Assembly (NCBI GenBank): GCA_950097015.1
Contig: CATNEN010000001.1
Coordinates: 2,375,001-2,439,000 of the forward strand
Direction: 5' to 3'
DNA from: Macrostomum hystrix
Lineage: Eukaryota > Platyhelminthes > Macrostomidae
DNA length: 64,000 nt
Below are positions 34,252-45,149 of the stretch, piece by piece. The notes beneath the pieces were generated by a model. The model was not told the DNA's origin. It did not search any database and was given only the letters and a program-made list of their open reading frames with translations. Each line of letters starts with the position of its first letter. Positions within the stretch are counted from its first letter, which is position 1. The position numbers were made by a program, and so were the translations under genes.

Positions 34252-37200
34252 CAAAAAGTAGCATTTATTTGTCTTACCTCAACGCTAACAATGTCTAATC
34301 TGGCCAAGCCGGCAATAATCAAACTGAGGCCGGGTTTCATAACAAAACTGCGCGGAATCGGCATTTTTGGCTTGCGAAACACGGCGTCCCACTCTGAGGC
34401 TGTCAGGAAGGGCTCAACCTGGGAATGGCAGATTAAAGGAATTGAATTCAAAACTTTAATAAAATATGTAGCTGACGTCTAAAGAAGATGAAAAATAACA
34501 GGCCCTGATGGAACTGAAGGATAACAGGCCCCTGATGAAACGGAAGGATAACAGGCCCCTGATGAAACGGAAGGATAACAGACCCCTGATGAAACGGAAG
34601 GATAACAGGCCCCTGATGAAACGGAAGGATAACAGGCCCCTGATGAAACGGAAGGATAACAGGCCCCTGATGAAACGGAAGGATAACAGGCCCCTGATGA
34701 AACGGAAGGATAACAGGCCCCTGATGAAACGGAAGGATAACAGGCCCCTGATGAAACGGAAGGATAACAGACCCCTGATGGAACTGAAGGATAACAGACC
34801 CCTGATGAAACGGAAGGATAACAGGCCCCTGATGAAACGGAAGGATAACAGGCCCCTGATGAAACGGAAGGATAACAGACCCCTGATGGAACTGAAGGAT
34901 AACAGACCCCTGATGAAACGGAAGGATAACAGGCCCGTGAGGAGCACATTAAGGAGCACAATGGGATAACATACTCCTAAAAACCGTTAGAGTCAATAAT
35001 TATTAGTAAACTAACCGCATAGCTCCTAGTTAATCCGGGCGTATCAAAGCACCATCGCGCAAACTGTCTCTCGTCCGTCTCCTGCCATGCCAAATACCGG
35101 CGCATGACTCGCCGATAAGTTTCAACATCGTCAGCTGCCATTAGGGCATCGGTTTCGGTGCTAATTTTATAAGTCGGCGTCTGTAATAGATTCTGTGATG
35201 ATGATGCTAGCATTTCTTGCTGCTGCTGCTGCTGCTTGTCGCGATACGATTTTAAAAGGCCGGCCGGAGTGAAGGTTCGTCCAACAGGACTAGGCCGCAT
35301 AACGGCCAGAGCGCTCAATTGCGGCTGTTCGCGCTTTAGAAGCTCTTCGGCGGCTTTTTCGTCACCAAGGCGACAGGCCCTCTGCACTAAGCGCTCTCGT
35401 GTGACTCTTATTAATGGGAACTTCAATGAGCCAATGGTGGTACCGGCTAGAGGCGACACTGTGGCACGATGATACCGCTCCTCTACCTAGTAAGGAATAG
35501 TTAGGATTGCGCTATATATAAAATTAAGTTTCTTCTCTTGATCAGGGCCTTAAAAGGGCCGTTTTGTATCTTAAAAAGCACAGATGCCTAAAATAGTATG
35601 GTTGCGTCATTCAAAATTGTAAGACTAGTTTTTGATAGTTAATTTTTTTAATCAGTAAATTTTAGAATCTAAAATTCTATTTTAACAGGTATTTATCGTT
35701 AAAAGGGTCGTTTTTAATAAACTAAAGATGCACCTAAGCATTTAAGTATTTTTTCTTATAATTTCACATTTTTTATGTTTAGACAAGTGACTAACGACAA
35801 TCACCGCTATTTATGCCGAATTTCGACGAGCAGAATAACAAATTATCTGTATCAAAATCCATTTAAGCATTTACCTGCACTCGACAAAGATCCGAGTCTA
35901 GCAGTGAGTTGAACAGCTTGGATTTGCCAACATTTGTGCAGCCTAACAGGTAGAAATCGCGTCTACCCATATCACCAATTTGAGTCATCAGGTAAGTAAT
36001 TAATTTTTCAATATTGTAGCCAGTTCTAGCGCTAACTAGCATAACTTTGGCCACATCGGTTAGTCCGGCCTGGCGGCAATAGGTGCGAACACGGGCAGCC
36101 CAGCGCTTCTCAAAAACTGCCGCGTCGCGACAGAGTAGATCAATTTTATTGCCGACTACAATCAGCTGTCTGCTTGGGCCTTGGGTGGGTTAAATGGTGG
36201 CATCGATTGAAATGAATTGAATAGATAGATAGACAATTAATAGATCTAGTAGATTGAGATGGATAATTAATAGATCTAGTAGATTGAGATGGATAATTAA
36301 TAGATCTAGTAGATTGAGATGGATAATAAATAGATCTAGTAGATTGAGATGGATAATAAATAGATCTAGTTGATTGAGATGGATAATTAATAGATCTAGT
36401 TGATTGAGATGGATAATTAATAGATCTAGTTGATTGAGATGGATAATTAATAGATCTAGTAGATTGAGATGGATAATTAATAGATCTAGTTGATTGAGAT
36501 GGATAATTAATAGATCTAGTTGATTGAGATGGATAATTAATAGATCTAGTAGATTGAGATGGATAATTAATAGATCTAGTTGATTGAGATGGATGATTAA
36601 TAGATCTAGTAGATTGAGATGGACAATCGATACATCTAGTAGATTTAGATATACAATCGATACATCTAGTAGATTTAGATATACAATCGATACATCTAGT
36701 AGATTTAGATATACAATCGATACATCTAGTAGATTTAGATATACAATCGATACATCTAGTAGATTTAGATATACAATCGATACATCTAGTAGATTTAGAA
36801 GATATACAATCGATACATCTAGTAGATTTAGAAGATATACAATCGATACATCTAGTAGATTTAGAAGATATACAATCGATACATCTAGTAGATTTAGATA
36901 TACAATCGATACATCTAGTAGATTTAGATATACAATCGATACATCTAGTAGATTTAGATATACAATCGATACATCTAGTAGATTTAGATATACAATCGAT
37001 ACATCTAGTAGATTTAGATATACAATCGATACATCTAGTAGATTTAGATATGCAATTGATACATCTAGTAGATTTAGATATACAATCGATACATCTAGTA
37101 GACAAAAATGTAATAAAAATCGGGCAAACAGTAAGTTCTTAAATCCGCAAGTGACTCACCAATCAGCTGTTTCAGCTCCGGCACAATAGTCATAGGCAGT

Positions 37201-39435
37201 CGAGTCAAATCCACAATGTGGATTAGTAGAGACTTCTCAGATTTTCGAACAGCATTGAGCACATCCGGCCACTGATTGGAATCAACTGAAGCTTCAAGAG
37301 CTTGGCTATGCTGCCTCAATAAATAGCAGCGCAAGCAGAGTAAACTGCTCAGCGCTTCCGAAGGCTTTGAAAATGTTGCCGACGAATGCCCCGTAACGGA
37401 GGCTAGAGCTGCGGTCAGAGTTTCGGCTGGTACAAAGCCGGCAAAGTTGAGATTGGCGCATTGTAGCGGGGCGCCACAGCCGCGACAGGGATGACGAGTG
37501 ACTGGCACCTGGAGACGACGATGGGATGGGTCGTATCTCTCATGTGTCCTTTGTGTATGTCTTATCTCTCATGTGTCCTTTATCTATGTCTTATCTCTCA
37601 TGTGTCCTTTATCTATGTCTTATCTCTCATGTGTCCTTTATCTATGTCTTATCTCTCATGTGTCCTTTATCTATGTCTTATCTCTCATGTGTCCTTTGTG
37701 TATGTCTTATCTCTCATGTGTCCTTTGTCTATGTCTTATCTCTCATGTGTCCTTTATCTATGTCTTATCTCTCATGTGTCCTTTATCTATGTCTTATCTC
37801 TCATGTGTCCTTTATCTATGTCTTATCTCTCATGTGTCCTTTGTCTATGTCTTATCTCTCATGTGTCCTTTATCTATGTCTTATCTCTCATGTGTCCTTT
37901 ATCTATGTCTTATCTCTCATGTGTCCTTTGTCTATGTCTTATCTCTCATGTGTCCTTTGTCTATGTCTTATCTCTCATGTGTCCTTTATCTATGTCTTAT
38001 CTCTCATGTGTCCTTTATCTATGTCTTATCTCTCATGTGTCCTTTATCTATGTCTTATCTCTCATGTGTCCTTTGTCTATGTCTTATCTCTCATGTGTCC
38101 TTTGTCTATGTCTTATCTCTCATGTGTCCTTTGTCTATGTCTTATCTCTCATGTGTCCTTTATCTATGTCTTATCTCTCATGTGTCCTTTATCTATGTCT
38201 TATCTCTCATTTGTCCTTTATCTATGTCTTATCTCTCATGTGTCCTTTGTCTATGTCTTATCTCTCATTTGTCCTTTATCTATGTCTTATCTCTCATGTG
38301 TCCTTTATCTATGTCTTATCTCTCATGTGTCCTTTATCTATGTCTTATCTCTCATGTGTCCTTTATCTATGTCTTATCTCTCATTTGTCCTTTATCTATG
38401 TCTTATCTCTCATGTGTCCTTTGTCTATGTCTTATCTCTCATTTGTCCTTTATCTATGTCCTATCTCTCATGTGTCCTTTATCTATGTCTTATCTCTCAT
38501 GTGTCCTTTATCTATGTCCTATCTCTCATGTGTCCTTTATCTATGCCCTATCTCTCATGTGTCCTTTATCTATGCCCTATCTCTCATGTGTCCATTGTCT
38601 ATGCCCTATCTCTCATGTGTCCATTGTCTATGTCTTATCTCTCAAACATCTCACTTTTTCTTATCTTCTGCATTGTATTTTTCAAAAGAAATACAACAAC
38701 AATTGATTTTCCCATTCCATGCAGCCAACTGTCGTCTTTAGGGTGCTGTAGCCGACCCCTTTAAGAGCTCCTATACGAAAGAAGATAATAGAAATCTACT
38801 TGTCTATTGAAAATCGACACCAAATCGCTCACCGATGAATCCTCGGCGCCGTATTTAGAAATCAAACCGCTACCCTTGGCCATGAGAGCCGCTACAGTTG
38901 GATCGGTGGCCTCCGCTTCTGTCATGATTTTTAAATCTAGCTCGGCTAGATCCGCTCCCGCTTGATTGATCAATTCCTGATAGGTGTCTATGGCCGAACT
39001 ATTAGACAACACTAATTGATCGGTAGTGTCAGTACTACTTCTAGTAGTATTATCTTGTTCTTGTATTTCCGCATCAAATGCAGCTTTGGCAATTAGAGAC
39101 ACTGGTCGCTTGTTCTGGCTAGCCGGGTTGGCAATGTTAATGATGTCATTAGATAGTGTGATTCCATCGCTATTAACTAGGCCATTCTTAATGCTAGCCC
39201 TCCAGTCGCGTTGAATTCTAGTGTAACCAGGTAGAACACTAGGCGGAGTCGGCTTAACCGATGGATAGGATGGCCCTGTTTCAAAGCCGGAACCGCGGCG
39301 ACGTCGTGGTGTGGCATGCCAGCTGGAATCTTTGCTATTCCTGCTGCTGTTCCTGGCTGAATTGCAAATGCGACATTGCGACACTATTAGAGTGCGCAGG
39401 CGCAAAGATGCTAAATGAGGTTGCAGTTGAGATTG
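33415..39435 (-). CDS. NOA1: NOA1/YqeH-type circularly permuted mitochondrial GTPase
   Basis: Predicted mitochondrial GTPase needed for mitoribosome assembly. Exons on -: 38833-39435, 37160-37508, 35875-36179, 35016-35486, 34278-34418 and 33415-33948 (TAA). All are GT-AG and in phase (about 800 codons). A treble-clef zinc motif opens exon 2 (CRGCGAPLQC then CLRC). The G motifs come in permuted order: G4 NKID in exon 3, G5 VSARTG, G1 GCTNVGKSK, then G2-like AGTTIGSLKFPL and G3 DTPG in exon 4. This G4-G5-G1-G2-G3 order is diagnostic of the YqeH/NOA1 family. Exon 4 contains a polyglutamine run (7 Q). The tail is acidic. The first listed exon begins after a good acceptor (TTTTCAG) with no in-frame ATG, so the start and transit-peptide exon lie upstream and were not found. 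Introns 1, 2 and 4 are minisatellites. Confidence 0.92.
34487..34945. repeat. 27-bp minisatellite in NOA1 intron 4
   Basis: About 17 units of GGATAACAGGCCCCTGATGA plus AACGGAA, with an interspersed variant GATGGAACTGAAGG. All three frames on several strands stay open because 27 is a multiple of three. Confidence 0.95.
36210..37103. repeat. Two-block 30-bp minisatellite in NOA1 intron 2
   Basis: 36210-36620 repeats TAGATCTAGTWGATTGAGAT plus GGATAATTAA. From 36620 to 37103 the unit changes to TACATCTAGTAGATTTAGAT plus ATACAATCGA. Both are 30 bp and clearly related. Three or four units in the second block carry an extra AGA (33 bp). The change between blocks is abrupt. Confidence 0.95.
37530..38760. 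repeat. 29-bp minisatellite in NOA1 intron 1, perhaps derived from the hAT MITE
   Basis: About 38 units of CTTATCTCTCATGTGTCC plus TTTATCTATGT (variant TTTGTCTATGT). The period of 29 cycles through all three frames, so one open frame of over 400 codons is spurious. At the right edge, CAACTGTCGTCTTTAGGG and GCCGACCCCT (about 38727-38760) resemble the hAT MITE terminal region (GCTGTCGTCTTTTAGG, CCGACCCCTG). No target duplication is visible. Confidence 0.9.
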
Positions 39436-42021
39436 CTGAAAATGTATTTTTGCAACAATTAGTTAATTTTAAGATACTAATTCAAAGCCTGTCAGTTGCT
39501 TACAATGTCTATCTAGGCAATTTGATGTTTCTTACCTAGCCACTAAAACTATTATTACTTTGTAGGTAATAAAATAAAATTATATTTACATTTTTATGCC
39601 TTAATCAAGTTAATACTAAAATAAATCAGTTGCAACTACTCCTTCCCCAGGCCATGTTTAAAGTATCAACTCATGATGCCTGATAATTATTTAAAAAGTG
39701 TCCAATGCTTCTGAATGTGGGCTGGCCTATGTTTTGTGATTTTTGTTAAATAATGCTTTATTTTAAGGTTTAAAATCCACAAATATTTATAATATCAGAA
39801 CTATGTGTTTTCTACTTTAAGCCTAATTATTTTTGAAACTGCAAAATTTCTGAAAAATGTAATACATTAGCAGCAGATTACTTTTGCTGCATTAAAAAAT
39901 TGTTTTAAAGTATATTTATATTTTATATATACAAGAACAAAAGATAGTCAAACTTAGATAATACATTGTACATTGTAATACTTTGCTTTACATTGATAAA
40001 ATTTTGCTATTTATTTGATTTAATGCTTTTTGTTTTTGTTGTCGACTGCAAATTTGCTAAATGTTTATTGGTGAATCCATAGATTGTCTATAGTCTGTAA
40101 CTTTATTCCGAAAAAAAAGTATTATGCTATCATCAATCATCAATATTATCAATCTAATCTACATTCTTCATGTGATCTTAATAAGGCTACTAAACCCAAG
40201 TCTAAAATGGTCAAGATCAGTGAGAGTGATAATTATGTTATAGTATAAAAAGTGGACAATGTTGGAAATTTTATATGACATGAGTAATGACAGATAAACA
40301 AAGCTAAACATATTTATAATAAGCTTATGAAAAAAATGAAAAATGTGTAAAATGTGTAAAATGTGTTCACTTAAAATGTGTAAAAAGTGAAAGTAATGAT
40401 AAAAAACATTTCTATTTTTTGTTTTTGCTACCAATATGGTTTGTAAAGATTATTACCAACATTGCAATTACTTTTTGTTGTAAAACGGCCTTGTCCAATC
40501 TGGACTGCAGGTCAGCCCTTGTGGGGGCTCTACTGCTGTATATATTTTCTTGTATTAAAACATTTCTATTAAAATATAAATATAAAAGTAAAAATTAGAA
40601 ATTAAGAATTTTAACATTTTTAGAAGGTCCAAAGTTTTGGTTCAATAAAAATAAAAGAAATAGATCGAGTGAAATTTTGCGATAGGTAAGTCAGGTAACT
40701 AGGCAATGAATATTTGGGCACTGAGCCATGGTGTTAAAAATGGTCAGAACATTGGTATTTTGAATTTAGCATTCAGTATTTTGGTAAATGCATAGTGGGC
40801 TTAAAAGAGAAAAAATGCTTTTTGTTAATGTGCTTAAAACTGCACCTAAACAGAACTCAGTGGCAATTCATGGGGTGTACAACACATAGATAGGTAGGAA
40901 AAGCTTTCTGTGGCTTCATCATGAGTAGGATCTCAACTATTGGCTAATGACTACCAAGTGGTTCCAAGTGACTACTGGTCAAGAACTTAGATTGTATAAG
41001 TGAATTAAATATATATATATAATTACATACTTAGAGAAATAAAAGGAAATACATTGTAAAGTAAATAAGCATATTGCTTTTATTGTTGATATAGTCTAAA
41101 TTTCAGTCCTACTAGCTCTAAAAGAATTTGCATTAACAACCAAATTTGACTAAGCATGCCTTTGAAGATAATGGCTACTGCAAATTAATATTTCAAAATA
41201 TAATTAACTTGCTTCTAGGCCCCTAACAGAATATGAAAATTATAGAAAGAAAGTGTCTAGAGGAAAAGATTAGCCAAAACCTTTCAACACTGGAATGCTC
41301 TTGCACCTCAAGAACTATAACCCAGAGCTGTAAGACATTTGGAAAGGCATAGGAAATAAGCTGCTGATAAACAAGAAGAATCTCAAGCTTTCTTGCCTAT
41401 TGAGAAAAAAACTTAATTAGCCCAGCTAATGTTTAAATAGATGCAAAAAACTGCTATATGGGATTGGCCAGATCCAAAAACCATAGATCTAACCATTTAG
41501 ATTGGGAAGAAATTTTAAGCTTTTATTGTTATTGTGCATGTGCTTGCTTTTGTTAACAGCATTTTTGATAAGATCACTTGTAGGCACAACTTTGCAAGCT
41601 CCTTACAGAATGTGCTTTACAACTGGAATGTGCAAGAAAATCTAGCTGGGCCCTAGACCAACTTTTTTTCTCATATGAAAAAGACTGAGTTTCTTCAGTC
41701 TGATAGCCTAGTGATAGGCCCTAGCCTAACCAAATCAAAGTACTTGAATTTGATGCTAATTCACTCAAATTTGACACATTGCAAATGGCAACATAGGAAT
41801 AGAAAATGTACTACTTAAAACCAAACTGTTAAATAGCACTTACTAATACTAGCTCTAGGCTATCTAGCTGCATTTCTGCATAGGCCTAGTAACTATATTA
41901 GGTCAATCTAAGCCTTAGGCCAGGCAACAAGGAGCCAGCCTGTTAGTCTAGAATAATGCTTTAACACTAAGGGAATAATCTCCTACTAGGCCCAGGGCTA
42001 GGCCTATTCCTAAATTATAAA
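39436..42021. other. AT-rich stretch with no recognised gene
   Basis: This is the upstream side of NOA1; its missing first exon should lie here. Small direct repeats (AAAATGTGTA at 40345-40390) occur. From about 41.2 kb the word TAGGCC/TAGGCCT becomes frequent. No feature with coding support was found. Confidence 0.5.
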
Positions 42022-42182
42022 CAGTGTTGGGCATTAACTAGTTAATTAACTAGTGCAATTTTTTTAAATTGTTAAATTTGGTTAAATTTTTTATGTATCA
42101 ACCATTTAACAAAAATTGTTACATTTTTTCTATAAGTTAAAGTTAAATGACAAAAGTTACTTATTTCTTTGAGGAAGTACAA

Positions 42183-42690
42183 CACTACCAAGGCTTTGTC
42201 CATAAAGAAAAGGATGTTGCAGCTGATTGAAGTGGAGCTTGATAATGTGACAGCCTCAGAACAGCAGCAGCAGCAGCAGCGGCAGCAGCCCTGAACTAGT
42301 CAAATCAGACACAGTGTTGTCATTGAAGTCAATATGTCCAGTGGAGTTTTTTTTAAGTGTGCTTCAACCTACAAAGTCAGGACAGCGACTGAAGACCCCA
42401 AGGACAAGGGCTCAACAAATCTTATTGACATGGCTAGGTGGAATTTGGAAGCCCAATCTTGGCATTTCAGAACATGCATTCAGCAATCCTGTTTTGTTAT
42501 AGCTTTTTGTGCATTTTAACACAGCATCCCATCCAGCGCAGCAGTTGAGTGACTTTTCTCAATGAGAACCAATTTCCTGCGTGCTAAAAGGGGCTTGCTG
42601 TCTGATTTGTTGCTTGCATGGTTGCTTTTACTGAGGGGCAACAAGCACCTAGACCTAAAGTCATGTAATTTAATAATCAGTTTAGGCCTA
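42183..42690 (+). pseudogene. Degenerate hAT transposase C-terminus (dimerisation domain)
   Basis: In the frame through 42534-42660 the translation shows PSSAAVE, a TGA stop, then LFSMRTNF, RAKRGLLSDLLLAW and LLLLRGNK. This is the characteristic hAT C-terminal pattern (P-S-S-A-x-x-E-R-x-F-S followed by R-x-x-L and LLxLRxN), with the Arg codon apparently mutated to TGA. Upstream, 42250-42500 holds a CAG run and a broken frame (ARWNLEAQSWHF) that could be decayed transposase. The N-terminal and catalytic parts are missing. Confidence 0.6.
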
Positions 42691-42941
42691 TAATGAGACA
42701 AGCAATATTTTATATGAAAAATACTATGACATACATAAATTTATATATTAGTTTGTTGGTTCATATGTTTTTTTGAAAAGAAAAAACTTTAGGCCTAGCT
42801 TTTAATTTTTATACTTTTTAACCTTAGGCTCAGGCTTGCCTAGCATTACTTAGTAAGGATATTCAGTTTTGTTATGATTTGGAAATTTTATTTATGTTTT
42901 TGCCTGGCCAGGGAATCTAGAACTCCAAATACTAGACTGGC

Positions 42942-43124
42942 ATGTGTCGTTTCGTTCGTTAAATTATTTTCTTTAGGGCCTATAGAAAAAGAAACTGCAA
43001 GTAATTTTAGTAATGAATAACAAGTGGGAATAACAAATGTAGCAAGAACGAATGCCAGGTTGATTGTTAGAATATTAAATATTAAATCTGTCGTCAAAAT
43101 AATTTAACGAACGAAACGACACAT
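42942..43124. mobile_element. 183-bp MITE with 29-bp perfect terminal inverted repeats
   Basis: 42942-42970 (beginning ATGTGTCGTTTCGTTCGTTA) is the exact inverse of 43096-43124. The interior is AT-rich and non-coding. No clear target duplication is seen. It lies within the hAT remnant, left of the large inner element. Confidence 0.88.
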
Positions 43125-44459
43125 ATGCCGACTTTTTTGTCATAATGTAATGTATAGTAGAATGTAATGGGGTGAAATCTCATCAACCGAACAAGAAAAT
43201 GTCATTTTCAAACATTCCAGGTTTGATAACAAAAAAACTAAACAAGATAAGAAAATCTAATTTACCGGTACTTGTTAAAAACAATTTTATCTTTCAAATG
43301 AAAGTCTACTCATCTAAATCGGTTAACTACAAAAAAGTTGTGTCTATTTTTGTTTCAATTCCGAACAATGAATTTCCCATTTCATCAAACCGAACGATGT
43401 TTCTGATGTTCGGTTTTTTGCCCAAAAAATGACTTCTGCTCAATAAAAAGCTATAACAAAACAGTGAAAAAGAAAGAAAAAATCATGCTGCATCGGTTTA
43501 AGTAAAGTTCAATAGTCCGATTTGATAAGAAGAGGGTTATTTTTTACATCGAAGTATGTACCCCCCACCCGAGTCAAATAGTGCAATTTTCATTCCATCT
43601 TGAGTTTTCCTGCTTCAGGCACACTAAACAGCGAAACAAACAGCGAAAAAGTCATGTGCTGTCTTTGCTCATGAGTTTCCTATGGTTCGTGGAGTTTATA
43701 GTCTTTTGCAACGAAGCCTTTAGTGACAAACTCACCCTCATTTCATAATTTTAGGCCTGGCAGTACTTGCGATATCTCAGACTTAAAGCTTTATTATGCA
43801 AACACAGATGCTTGTTAAAACTTTAAAATAAATAAAAAACCGTGCAGAACTTCAAGTTAAAATCGGTTTCTCCAAGTTTAAAAGTGTTTACGCTGACTAA
43901 TGAGAATTAATGAAACTCACTTACACAAAAAATGTCCATTTTTTCGAAATCTTTCATACTTTTTTCTGAGCGTGTTTTTCTACTGCCAGACTACTAGTTG
44001 TGTAGGCCTAGCCTCTATTGGACCTTCAATCTTTTTTCCCTAAGAGTTGGGATCATTTGCTTCAGCTTTAAAATGTCCGCAACAGACTACTGCCAGTAGG
44101 ACTAGGACTCCTTGGCAGACAGGGCAGAGAAGGAGACAAAGGCGGGAGAGAGCCGAACAGACCATTGTGTGATCTCCATGGCAACCGAGTTGCACATATG
44201 ACAATTGTTGGCAACGATGAATGACGGGGCGAGGCCTAGCCAAAGGTATGAAGAAGCAATCTGGACTGGAAGCCGACCCCAAAACCCTGACTCGACTTGT
44301 TGGAGGCCACTTAAATTTGCCCATCAACACACAGCATATAGGCAAAGTAGCATTAGGCCTATAGGCCTAGCACATAAAGAAAGGTCATAAATAAGAGCAA
44401 GTACTTGGGGGCCTAATTTCAAGGCTGAAAATTTACTCTGGAACTTGATCTTTAACAAA

Positions 44460-44765
44460 AAACGGATGCAGTCACAATGCAGGGAGACAAAAAGAAGATG
44501 AGGAAGAGAGCTGAAAGTATATAGCGACTAAGCGTGAAAGAGGATAGAGAGGATAGGGTAAGAAAGAGAAGGAGAGGGTAAGAGAGAGAAGGAGAGGGGA
44601 TAAGAGAGAAAATGAGGGGAAGACAGAGAAGGAGAGGAAAAGACAGAGAAGGAGAGGGGAAGACAGACAGAGAAGGAGAGGGGAGGAGGAAGAAGGAGAT
44701 ATAAGAAGAGAGGGAGAGCGGGAGAGGTGGTGAACAGAGGTAGGGGGCGAGGTAGAGGGAGAAAG
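44460..44765. repeat. Polypurine low-complexity tract
   Basis: The + strand is nearly all A and G, with irregular repeats of AGAGAAGGAGAGGGGAAGAC. No stable unit or gene is seen. It begins a purine-rich zone that continues to about 51 kb. Confidence 0.85.
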
Positions 44766-45149
44766 AGTTCGCTCTTGTCACCAATATTCTCAGCCCCAGT
44801 CAGCAGCCCCCCAGCCAAATTGCAAGCGGGTGGAAGCTAGCCAATAGACCAATGCCGCACATAAATTCATGAGCCAATCAAAATGCTCGAAGACCAAAAC
44901 CCCTGAACCGGGGTTCAATTTTGGGGTCATTCCATTACCACTCAGCCAGAGGCTGGGCCAGAGATTTTAGGCTTACTTTGAAGGGTTGGAATTATTGCAT
45001 AATACGAGAGTACAAAGCACATTTTAGAAAAAAAACAGTAAACAGCCAATTATCGCAGTTTATATTCTTTGCTGAGAGCTGCGAATGCAAATGGAATCCC
45101 AATCACACGAAAGGACAAAACTAAAAGATGGCTAAAATACTACGAGTAA

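Noticed and set aside
37491-38764. Three overlapping frames of over 400 codons of hydrophobic SHVSFIYVLSLMCPLSMSYL type
   Set aside because: A 29-bp repeat visits every frame in turn; identical peptides in all frames show this is periodicity, not a membrane protein.
43172-43432. 86-codon frame at the left end of the large element
   Set aside because: AT-rich, Lys/Asn/Ser-rich, no family resemblance, and it overlaps the terminal inverted repeat.
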